DNA of 64,000 nt from Corynebacterium kroppenstedtii DSM 44385 (GTDB taxonomy: Bacteria; Actinomycetota; Actinomycetes; Mycobacteriales; Mycobacteriaceae): positions 1,364,001 to 1,428,000 of the forward strand of contig NC_012704.1 in the NCBI RefSeq assembly GCF_000023145.1, in the 5' to 3' direction. Positions 57,466 to 64,000 of the stretch are shown piece by piece (position 1 is the first letter of the stretch; the number at the start of each line of letters is the position of its first letter). The position numbers and the translations under genes were made by a program. The notes under the pieces were generated by a model that worked only from the letters and a program-made list of their open reading frames with translations, was not told where the DNA came from and searched no databases.

Positions 57466-58995
57466 TCACTCGGCGCGGACAGAACCGTTAGCACTGCGCC
57501 GAATGACTTGCGGGGCGGGCGTTCCCGGACGACGCCCATAAACTTCCTGACCATCGCCACGGATGGTGAGGGGATCACTCCCGTCCCAGCACTCGATTCG
57601 GTCATGCCCGGGCAGATTCGGCAGATCGTCACGGTGGAAGACCGGCGACAATCCTTGGTTACGTTGTTGTCGGTAATTCTTGAGAAGCGCGATCGCAGCC
57701 CCGCCCAACGGGAGAATGGCGGTGAGGTTGATGGCCACCATGATGCCGGCGAACAGGTCCGCGAGCGCCCAGACGATGCCGACCTTGCCCAGCGATCCAC
57801 CCAGCACACAGAGGCACACGAGGAACCGGTATGCGGTCATCACCTTGTTATTCCTGGTGAAGAACTCGATGTTGGATTCACCGTAGTAGTAGTTTCCGAT
57901 GACCGACGAAAACGCGAGAAAGAAGATAATCACCGTCACCAGGTGGACTCCCCAGTGACCGACGGCGGCCGCAACAGAGTTCTGGGTCAACGATGTCGAC
58001 TCAACGCCTTCACCAAAGGACGGGTTGTTGAGCAAAATGATGAACGCCGTGATCGAGCACACGATGATCGTGTCAAAGTACACGCCGAGGGTCTGAATAA
58101 GTCCCTGCTTGACCGGGTGACTAACCGACGCCGTCGCAGCAGCGTTCGGGATCGACCCCTCACCGGCCTCATTCGAGAACAAGCCACGACGAATGCCGTA
58201 CATGAACGCCTGCCCGAAGGTTGCCCCAGCGACCTCGCGAATACCCAGGGCCGACGTCACGATCTCCGCAAACATGTGAGGAACCTGCTCGATATTCACC
58301 GCAACGACGATGAGACCGGTGACGATGTACAGCACGGCCATGATGGGAACCAGCCAGTTGGTGACCGACGCGATACGCTGCACGCCACCGAACACGATGA
58401 GTGCCGTCAGGATGGCCAGCGCGACGCCCAACAGCGCCTTCCACCACATCGCGTCGGAGCCCGTCGACTCGGTAATGGCGTCGACAATGGAGTTGGACTG
58501 AACCGCGTTATAGACAAATCCGTAAGTCACGGTAATGGCGACCACGAACACAGCGGCCAACCACTTAAGATTCAACCCCTTGGTGATGTAGTAGGCCGGG
58601 CCGCCTCGATAGGAATCGGTGTCCTTCACCTTGTACAGCTGCGCCAGTGTGGACTCGACAAATGCGGTGGCGCCACCGACTATCGCGACCAACCACATCC
58701 AGAACACAGCGCCGGGCCCACCGATGGTGATGGCCACTGCGACACCGGCGATATTGCCTGTCCCCACCCGCGATGCCGCCGAAATAGTAAACGCCTTGAA
58801 CGCGGAGATTCCTTTTTTATCTTTCGAAATGTCACTGGGTTTTTCTGTCAGCGACCGAAACATTTCCGGAACCATACGGATCTGAACAACGACCGTACGG
58901 AAACAGAACCACACACCTGCCGCTAACAGCACCCACGTGATGACGGTCCATAACCCGTCACTCGAGCCAGTCACCGCGTTCTCAATAGCTGTCAT
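57466..58995 (-). CDS. Amino acid:cation symporter, AGCS family
   Basis: Alanine/glycine:sodium symporter type. About ten membrane helices; the family blocks GTGNIAGVAVAITIGGPGAVFWMWLVA, GPAYYITKGL, RRGLFSNEAGEGSIPNAAATA and a late FAFSSVIGNYYYGESNIEFF (each read in parts) are clear. A cytosolic tail of about 60 residues follows. Substrate is inferred. It sits where mutM (fpg) lies in related genomes, between acyP and rnc. The 120 bases upstream include an 11-base tandem repeat (59092-59113). Confidence 0.92.
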   Translation of the reverse strand: MTAIENAVTGSSDGLWTVITWVLLAAGVWFCFRTVVVQIRMVPEMFRSLTEKPSDISKDKKGISAFKAFTISAASRVGTGNIAGVAVAITIGGPGAVFWMWLVAIVGGATAFVESTLAQLYKVKDTDSYRGGPAYYITKGLNLKWLAAVFVVAITVTYGFVYNAVQSNSIVDAITESTGSDAMWWKALLGVALAILTALIVFGGVQRIASVTNWLVPIMAVLYIVTGLIVVAVNIEQVPHMFAEIVTSALGIREVAGATFGQAFMYGIRRGLFSNEAGEGSIPNAAATASVSHPVKQGLIQTLGVYFDTIIVCSITAFIILLNNPSFGEGVESTSLTQNSVAAAVGHWGVHLVTVIIFFLAFSSVIGNYYYGESNIEFFTRNNKVMTAYRFLVCLCVLGGSLGKVGIVWALADLFAGIMVAINLTAILPLGGAAIALLKNYRQQRNQGLSPVFHRDDLPNLPGHDRIECWDGSDPLTIRGDGQEVYGRRPGTPAPQVIRRSANGSVRAE

Positions 58996-59091
58996 AGTGA
59001 ACTACCCTACGACCAACGACAGAAGATCCAGAATTTCTGATGGCCCGCTCGGCGCTATCGGCAAACATTTAACATGTTTGAAATAAATGGG

Positions 59092-59113
59092 CAGAGAATC
59101 TCCAGAGAATCTC
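59092..59113. repeat. Tandem 11-base repeat after rnc
   Basis: CAGAGAATCTC occurs twice head to tail, ending two bases before the rnc stop codon. A small hairpin (CAAACAT 59072-59078 with ATGTTTG 59084-59090) lies beside it. Confidence 0.7.
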
Positions 59114-59115
59114 CG

Positions 59116-59859
59116 TCACAAAGCGTCGTTGGCTTCGCGGGCCGCGTGGTGCTCCGCTTCTTTCTTGGTGTGCCCCTCCCCGTGGCCCCACACTTTGCCC
59201 TGCAAGGACACTGTCGAGGTGAAATGCGGATCGTGAGCCGGCCCCGAAATCGTCGTGTTGTATTCCGGCTCGCCTAAACCACGGCCAGCAATCTTCTCTA
59301 GCAGCTCCGTCTTCCAGTCCATATGCAGTCCGACGGTCGGCGCAGATTCAATCCTGGACTTAAACAAACGCAGAATAACGTCTTTCGCAGTCTGGAAACC
59401 GTGCTCCAGATAAATCGCACCCAGCATGGCCTCTGTGGTGTCAGCCAGAATGGAATTCTTGTCTTTGCCATTGGTCAGCTGCTCACCGCGGCCCAGCAGC
59501 ACGTGGTCACCCAAGCCAATCTCTCGTGCCACATCGGCCAATGCGTACATATTGACAACGCCGGCCCGCATCTTAGAAATCTCCGACTCGGTGCGGTCGG
59601 GGTAATCCCGGTACAGGCGCTCCGCAACGGAGAGCCCTAGCACCGCGTCGCCGAGGAACTCGAGGCGCTCGTTATTCGGCAGCATCCCGTTTTCGTTAGC
59701 GAACGAACGGTGGGTCAGCGCCAGACGTAAAGCGTCGGCAGGAAGAGAGACTCCGAACCCATCGAGCAAAGGCTGATGATCAACATCGCCAAAAGCGGCG
59801 GCCCAGGCTTCTTCGCCCGTCAGCCGCTCGTGCTTCGAATTCTTTTGTTTAGACATCAC
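59116..59859 (-). CDS. rnc: Ribonuclease III
   Basis: Cuts double-stranded RNA in rRNA and mRNA processing. The catalytic domain carries the signature NERLEFLGDAVLGL and the metal-binding DTTEAMLGAIYLEHG. The C-terminal dsRNA-binding domain covers about residues 175-247 (DWKTELLEKIAG to AAREANDAL). 247 residues. The start overlaps the DUF177 gene by 11 bases. Two consecutive ATG codons are possible starts. Confidence 0.97.
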   Translation of the reverse strand: MMSKQKNSKHERLTGEEAWAAAFGDVDHQPLLDGFGVSLPADALRLALTHRSFANENGMLPNNERLEFLGDAVLGLSVAERLYRDYPDRTESEISKMRAGVVNMYALADVAREIGLGDHVLLGRGEQLTNGKDKNSILADTTEAMLGAIYLEHGFQTAKDVILRLFKSRIESAPTVGLHMDWKTELLEKIAGRGLGEPEYNTTISGPAHDPHFTSTVSLQGKVWGHGEGHTKKEAEHHAAREANDAL

Positions 59860-60451
59860 GTAGATCTTTCAGCTTGTCCTGCAATCCTGCCCACCGCGGA
59901 TCGACCGTCTCTGTCTCCCCGGACACCCCGTCGGGCTCGGGAGTTTGGGAGTCACACTCCTCACCGAACTCTTCGCATGTGGGCGAGAAAGGCAAGGACA
60001 CTCCGGCTTCGTCGATCACGGCCTGGGTGAGATCCAACCGATTGTCCTTCACCATCGGGGTCGGATCATCGTCATCATCATCGTCGGAGTCCTCCGAGGT
60101 GATAAAACCCTCTGTCAGCGCCCATACCCCGTTGATGTGGAAGGACAGATGCGGGGTTAATGGTTTGAGGCACCGCACACACTCGGCTTCACCGGAGCCC
60201 GAAATCTCAGCATCAACCACAAGCCCCTCGCCGACATTGGTGACCGTCGCGTGCACACCCAGAGGGGTACCGACGCCAAACGCGATCATTTCTGGGCCGA
60301 TGCGTACTGGCGATGGACCTTCGGTATCGATGGTCTCTACAGCGCCCGATTGCTGCGATACCGTTGAGACATCCAGGGACAGCGGGTTATGTGCCGTCGG
60401 TGTCACTGATTCTTTGCGGTCAGAATGTGAAATTCCCATAACACCGCCCAT
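59849..60451 (-). CDS. DUF177 (YceD-like) protein
   Basis: Family whose plant and E. coli members act in 23S rRNA accumulation. 200 residues. Two CxxC-type sites (ECVRC mid-protein and CEEFGEEC near the C-terminus) are as expected, with an Asp-rich loop between. No rpmF follows: rnc overlaps directly. ATG at 60439 is an alternative start. Confidence 0.88.
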   Translation of the reverse strand: MGGVMGISHSDRKESVTPTAHNPLSLDVSTVSQQSGAVETIDTEGPSPVRIGPEMIAFGVGTPLGVHATVTNVGEGLVVDAEISGSGEAECVRCLKPLTPHLSFHINGVWALTEGFITSEDSDDDDDDDPTPMVKDNRLDLTQAVIDEAGVSLPFSPTCEEFGEECDSQTPEPDGVSGETETVDPRWAGLQDKLKDLRDV

Positions 60452-60560
60452 GGTAATGCACCGCGGACACTACGTCCTCCTGTACCAACTCGACTATCGC
60501 GTCGGCGAGCTAAAAGCGCACGACAACGCTGTTTTCGCTGAGTCTCAACAGTGGATGGTT

Positions 60561-61319
60561 TTAGTTCCGACGTGCGTCTCGGCCGCGGTAGTCGTCGCGA
60601 GGTTCACGGGAAGCGGACCGGGAACGCCCGCCGGAGATCCCCGCGCCGCCCCGCAAGGCAGCGCGATCCTTACCGACCGTACGCAGCACTGAGGTCAAGG
60701 ACTCTTCAAATTCGGCCAACTTCTGGTCGACGTACCGGTCGCAGTCGCTGCGGAGCTTATCCGAATCAGCATGAGCGGAATCGCGGACGCGAGTCGCTTC
60801 CTCATTCGCCATCCGTACGACTTCTGATTCGCTAACCAGGCGGGCCTGTTCTTTCAGGCCTTCGTTCACGCTACGGTCGTAGGACTCATTACCCGACGCG
60901 ACCAAGCGCTCCGCTTCAGCAGCCGCGCGGCCTGTGACGTCATCGTATTCACGCTGGGCATCTTGGACAATGGAGTCTGCCTCGTCCTCGGCGTGGGCGA
61001 CCATGCCATGGGCGCGATCTTCCGCGTCATTCATCATCGCGTCGCACTTTTCTTGTGCTTCGGCTACTAAACGCTGGGCTTCAGCCTCGGCATCAGCCAC
61101 CATGGAGTGCGAGCGTTCAGTGGCTTCATTAATGATGCCGTCGCGCTTATCCAGAACATCCTGCGCATCGTCCATCTCAGTAGGTATGGCGTTGCGGATT
61201 TCGTCTAAAAGATCCAGGACTTCCCGGCGGGGAACCATACAGTTACTAGTCATGGGTACGCCGTAGGCCTGATCGACCATTTGGAGTAGTTCGTCGATGC
61301 CTTCGAAAGTTCTGTACAT
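60561..61319 (-). CDS. sepIVA: SepIVA-like septation protein
   Basis: DivIVA-domain coiled-coil protein of actinobacteria; in mycobacteria SepIVA (Rv2927c) is needed for cell division and polar growth. The N-terminal MYRTFEGIDELL and VPRREVLDLLDEIRNAIP match, DDAQDVLDKRD follows, and a long Ala/Glu-rich coiled coil covers about residues 65-210. CDRYVDQKLAEFEESLTSVLRTVG is near the end, followed by an Arg/Ser-rich tail. I chose the ATG at 61319; a GTG two codons earlier is less likely. Confidence 0.92.
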   Translation of the reverse strand: MYRTFEGIDELLQMVDQAYGVPMTSNCMVPRREVLDLLDEIRNAIPTEMDDAQDVLDKRDGIINEATERSHSMVADAEAEAQRLVAEAQEKCDAMMNDAEDRAHGMVAHAEDEADSIVQDAQREYDDVTGRAAAEAERLVASGNESYDRSVNEGLKEQARLVSESEVVRMANEEATRVRDSAHADSDKLRSDCDRYVDQKLAEFEESLTSVLRTVGKDRAALRGGAGISGGRSRSASREPRDDYRGRDARRN

Positions 61320-61422
61320 AACCACTAGCTTGGCAGAATTTTCGTAGTTTTGCAGGAAGCCACGCCAACTAGCCGACGAGACCCTTTAACATTCCTGCTC
61401 ATCACGAGGGCTTAGACGCGAA

Positions 61423-61896
61423 TTACTCTGAAAACTTCTCTTGCATTGCCGCGATGACGTGATCAGGCATGAGCCCCGACACGTCGCCGCCATAGCGGGC
61501 CACCTCTTTACATAGGGTCGACGAAATATGCCCGAACTTCGGCGTCGTCAACAAGAAAAGCGTATCGATGCCAGAGAGCGACCTGTTCATCTGCGCCATC
61601 GGCAGCTCATAGGCGTAATCAAGTGAGCTGCGCAAACCTTTCACAAGCGCACTGATCTGGTGTTCCGTGGTGTAATCAACCAGCAACTTGTTCCACGAAT
61701 CAACATCGACGTTCGGCAGGTGCTCCACTGCTTTCCGGATCAGGTCACAGCGCTCCTCGACGGAGAAAAGGCCGTGCTTATTCGGGTTAAACGTCACCAG
61801 TACCGTGACCTGGTCAAACTGAGCAGCTGCCCGCTCGATAATGTCCACGTGTCCGTTGGTGATGGGATCAAATGACCCCGGGCAGACAACATGCAT
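61423..61896 (-). CDS. coaD: Pantetheine-phosphate adenylyltransferase
   Basis: Penultimate step of coenzyme A synthesis. The nucleotidyl-transfer motif is GSFDPITNGH (residues 7-16), and the KGLRSSLDYAYELPMAQMNR block follows (in parts), with ISSTLCKEVARYGGDVSGLMP near the C-terminus. 157 residues, a normal length. Between sepIVA and rsmD on the minus strand, about 100 bases from each. Confidence 0.98.
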   Translation of the reverse strand: MHVVCPGSFDPITNGHVDIIERAAAQFDQVTVLVTFNPNKHGLFSVEERCDLIRKAVEHLPNVDVDSWNKLLVDYTTEHQISALVKGLRSSLDYAYELPMAQMNRSLSGIDTLFLLTTPKFGHISSTLCKEVARYGGDVSGLMPDHVIAAMQEKFSE

Positions 61897-61999
61897 CCTT
61901 CCGTTCCTCTCTCTGGCGCTCCGCGTCCGTGCGCATCATTCTGTGCACATAATATCGAGCGCAATGCGGGCTAACGCTGGTTCTACTTAGAAGCTGGTT

Positions 62000-62566
62000 C
62001 TACTCCGAACGAGTAAAGGACGCCATATCCATACGCGCGGCACCATATGTCCGCTTCTTTAACTTCTGTCCGGTCGGCTCATATCCTTCTGGCCACTGTG
62101 TCTCAGGGCTGGCGGAGGAACGCTCCACCACCACAGCAGCCCCGTCCCTCAGATGTGGAGCCAGCGCTACCAACATGTCGTGGACGGCCTCGTCGATCAG
62201 CGCATAAGGCGGATCGATCAGCACGATGTCGAAATAATTCTCCGGTGCGCCCGACAAATAACTGGATACTTTGAGTTGGACGACGTCGGCATCCACATCG
62301 CCGACGCGACGAATGTTGTCCTTGATGGTCTCGATGGCAGCCGAATCCGTATCGACGAAAACGACGCTATCTGCCCCGCGCGATGCTGCTTCCAAACCCA
62401 ACGCGCCGGACCCCGCGAAAAGGTCAAGAACGCGGGCCCCGTCAAAACCGAACCGGACACTGAGCGAGGAGAACACTCCCTCTTTGGCCCGGTCAGATGT
62501 GGGACGTGTGCCTTCGGCGGGGGCTTTAATAGTCCGCCCGCGCGCGTATCCTGAAATAATTCGCAT
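62000..62566 (-). CDS. rsmD: 16S rRNA (guanine966-N2)-methyltransferase
   Basis: SAM-dependent methyltransferase acting on the 30S subunit. Begins MRIISGYARGRTIKAP; the SAM motif is VLDLFAGSGALGLEAASRGA and the catalytic motif IV is DPPY. 188 residues. Precedes coaD, as in most actinobacteria. Confidence 0.95.
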   Translation of the reverse strand: MRIISGYARGRTIKAPAEGTRPTSDRAKEGVFSSLSVRFGFDGARVLDLFAGSGALGLEAASRGADSVVFVDTDSAAIETIKDNIRRVGDVDADVVQLKVSSYLSGAPENYFDIVLIDPPYALIDEAVHDMLVALAPHLRDGAAVVVERSSASPETQWPEGYEPTGQKLKKRTYGAARMDMASFTRSE

Positions 62567-62678
62567 CTCAATTCCCCTCTTTATGCCTGGACTGCGCTGC
62601 CGTATGCGCCAGCGTATGTGTGGCCGTGTGTATTGCCGCGTGCGCTACTGCGTTGTACCGCCACGCAAGAACTTCTAA

Positions 62679-62930
62679 CTAATCCGTTATGGCTACGATC
62701 CTGTCGCCACCGTCAACATTGGAAAAATCGTCACGATCAAGTGAACCTACCGTACCGGCGACGGGCGATACCACGGGAGCTTCTAGTTTCACAGCTTCGA
62801 CAACTGCGAGGGTTTCTCCAGGCTCTACCCGCTGGCCCGGGGTGACGTGGTAGTGAACAACTCCCGCGAAAGGCGCACAAATGTCCATGCGGTTCACTTT
62901 ACCGTCCATGTTGGACTGCTCTTTGTTCAC
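62679..62930 (-). CDS. Stand-alone biotinyl/lipoyl-domain protein
   Basis: An 83-residue protein consisting almost only of a biotin/lipoyl attachment fold: ICAPFAGVVHYHVTPGQRVEPGETLAVVEAVKLEAPV, then VAGTVGS (in parts). The Lys (K48) sits in EAVKLEA, not the usual EAMKM. Such small carriers may serve acyl-CoA carboxylases, but none is nearby. Start uncertain: GTG 62930, ATG 62909 or ATG 62888. It lies 30 bases after recG and about 110 before rsmD. Confidence 0.85.
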   Translation of the reverse strand: MNKEQSNMDGKVNRMDICAPFAGVVHYHVTPGQRVEPGETLAVVEAVKLEAPVVSPVAGTVGSLDRDDFSNVDGGDRIVAITD

Positions 62931-62960
62931 CTCACCTGGGGAAAACTTACCCCGGGTAAC

Positions 62961-64000
62961 TCACCCTTTGCCCAAGAACTCACGTTCAGTACTGCTATAG
63001 CCTTCGCTAAGCCGTCGGGCGAGACCAGGATCCGTCTGCACGATGTGCTCAGCTTCGGTTTTCGCCGCCTCGATCAGCGGCTCGTCGTGGACGACGTCGA
63101 GAAGTCGAATATGAGTGGACCTGCCGGACTGATCAGCCCCGACGAGGTCGCCCTCGCTGCGGGTGGCTAGGTCTAATTCTGCGAGGGCAAAACCGTCGGT
63201 GGTGGCAGCAACCCCCTGGAGACGTCGGTATGAGTCACTATCTTCCGGCTGGGCGGTGTGGAAGAGGCACCATGATGCATGACTCCCCCGGCCGATCCGC
63301 CCACGGAGCTGGTGAAGCTGCGAGATGCCGAAGTTCTCGGCTTCGCGGATCAACATGAGCGTTGCGTTAGGAACATCAACGCCCACCTCGATCACGGTCG
63401 TCGAAATCAACACGTCACAGTCGCCGCGCGAAAACTTCCCCATGATGCGTTCTTTGTCGGGATTGGGCAGCTGCCCGTGAAGCATCCCCACCCGCAACCC
63501 GTGGAGAGGACCAACCGTCAGCTTCTCGTACATATCGTTCACGCCACCGTCGCCTTGGATCCGCGGGCACACGATGTAGGCCTGCCGGCCCGACTCTACT
63601 TCCTCTCGAATCCGCTGGTAAGCGCGGTCAAGCCACCCCTTTTTCCACTCCGGAACGACGGAACTCTGGATAGGTTTCCTACCACCGGGAAGCTCCGTAA
63701 TCGTCGAGACATTGAGATCCCCAAAAGTGGTCATAGCGACGGTACGCGGAATGGGGGTGGCGGTCATCACCAGCTGATGCGGAGTGAGCGGCCCGTCTTC
63801 CGTGTCACGCCCCCGACCGCGCAGCCGGTCACGCTGCTCAACACCGAACCGATGTTGCTCATCGACGACGACCAACCCGAGGTTGAAGAATTCGACATTG
63901 TCGCTGAGTAGCGCATGGGTACCAACGACGATGTCCGTCTCCCCGGTCATGAGGGATAGGAGGGTCTCTTGGCGGGAGGACGTCGACATCGACCCTGTCA
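62961..64000 (-). CDS. recG: ATP-dependent DNA helicase RecG, C-terminal part (cut by window edge)
   Basis: Remodels stalled replication forks and Holliday junctions. Only the last 346 or so residues are here; the wedge domain and Walker A lie beyond the right edge. Helicase motifs seen: DEQHRFGVEQR (motif II), TATPIPRT (III), VIEVGVDVPNATLM (V) and QLHQLRGRIGRGSHASWC (VI). The reading frame stays open to base 64000. Confidence 0.95.
   Translation of the reverse strand, partial: TGSMSTSSRQETLLSLMTGETDIVVGTHALLSDNVEFFNLGLVVVDEQHRFGVEQRDRLRGRGRDTEDGPLTPHQLVMTATPIPRTVAMTTFGDLNVSTITELPGGRKPIQSSVVPEWKKGWLDRAYQRIREEVESGRQAYIVCPRIQGDGGVNDMYEKLTVGPLHGLRVGMLHGQLPNPDKERIMGKFSRGDCDVLISTTVIEVGVDVPNATLMLIREAENFGISQLHQLRGRIGRGSHASWCLFHTAQPEDSDSYRRLQGVAATTDGFALAELDLATRSEGDLVGADQSGRSTHIRLLDVVHDEPLIEAAKTEAEHIVQTDPGLARRLSEGYSSTEREFLGKG

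Noticed and set aside
58996..59115. Possible glycine riboswitch upstream of the AGCS symporter
   Set aside because: Conserved aptamer core bases are missing; only a short tandem repeat and small hairpin are seen.

Overview
This window looks like chromosomal DNA of a Corynebacterium species. The evidence is mycothione reductase (mtr), a SepIVA homologue, the actinobacteria-specific DUF2469 and DUF2631 proteins, the amtB-glnK-glnD cluster, and a gene order that, from memory, follows the Mycobacterium tuberculosis Rv2848c to Rv2973c stretch almost gene for gene. Base composition is moderate for the genus. The C. kroppenstedtii group is a plausible guess but cannot be shown from this sequence. 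I found no rRNA, tRNA, CRISPR array, insertion sequence or prophage. It is mostly core genome.

Layout. 1-3.7 kb: cobalamin genes cobB (cut by the left edge), cobO and a chelatase gene, chlID, that is split between two reading frames. 3.8-8.8 kb: mqo, mtr (divergent, with a SigH-like promoter) and an MFS exporter. 8.8-14.8 kb: cobQ, map, a penicillin-binding lipoprotein and the intramembrane protease rip1, all on the minus strand. 15-23.2 kb: DUF2631, rlmN, a LapA-like membrane protein, cdsA, frr, pyrH, tsf, rpsB, then a 743-base intergenic region with two perfect DnaA boxes, and a degenerate M23 protein. 23.2-30.2 kb: xerC, dprA, comM, yraN, DUF2469, rnhB and lepB. 30.2-39.2 kb: a secreted lipase, then rplS, tex, trmD, rimM, the KH protein, rpsP and ffh. 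39.3-47.5 kb: a large membrane acyltransferase with an SGNH domain, the nitrogen-control genes glnD, glnK and amtB, and a secreted SGNH esterase whose frame is broken at a perfect hairpin. 47.7-57.4 kb: ftsY, an unrecognised 1227-residue protein, smc and acyP. 57.4-64 kb: an amino acid:cation symporter, rnc, DUF177, sepIVA, coaD, rsmD, a small biotinyl-domain protein and recG (cut by the right edge).

How the genes work together. CobB, CobQ, CobO and the chelatase belong to late adenosylcobalamin synthesis. FtsY and Ffh are the two protein halves of the SRP pathway, and LepB processes the exported proteins. AmtB, GlnK and GlnD form the ammonium uptake and sensing module. RpsB, Tsf, Frr, PyrH, RplS, RpsP, RimM, TrmD and RlmN serve translation. 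Smc and SepIVA serve chromosome segregation and division.

The most interesting signal is the chlID gene. The AAA+ part and the VWA part lie in different frames and meet at a CCC-TTT site, just before an in-frame TAG, where both frames encode Pro-Phe. No start codon follows in the second frame for 71 codons. This fits programmed +1 frameshifting that yields a small and a medium cobalt-chelatase subunit from one gene.
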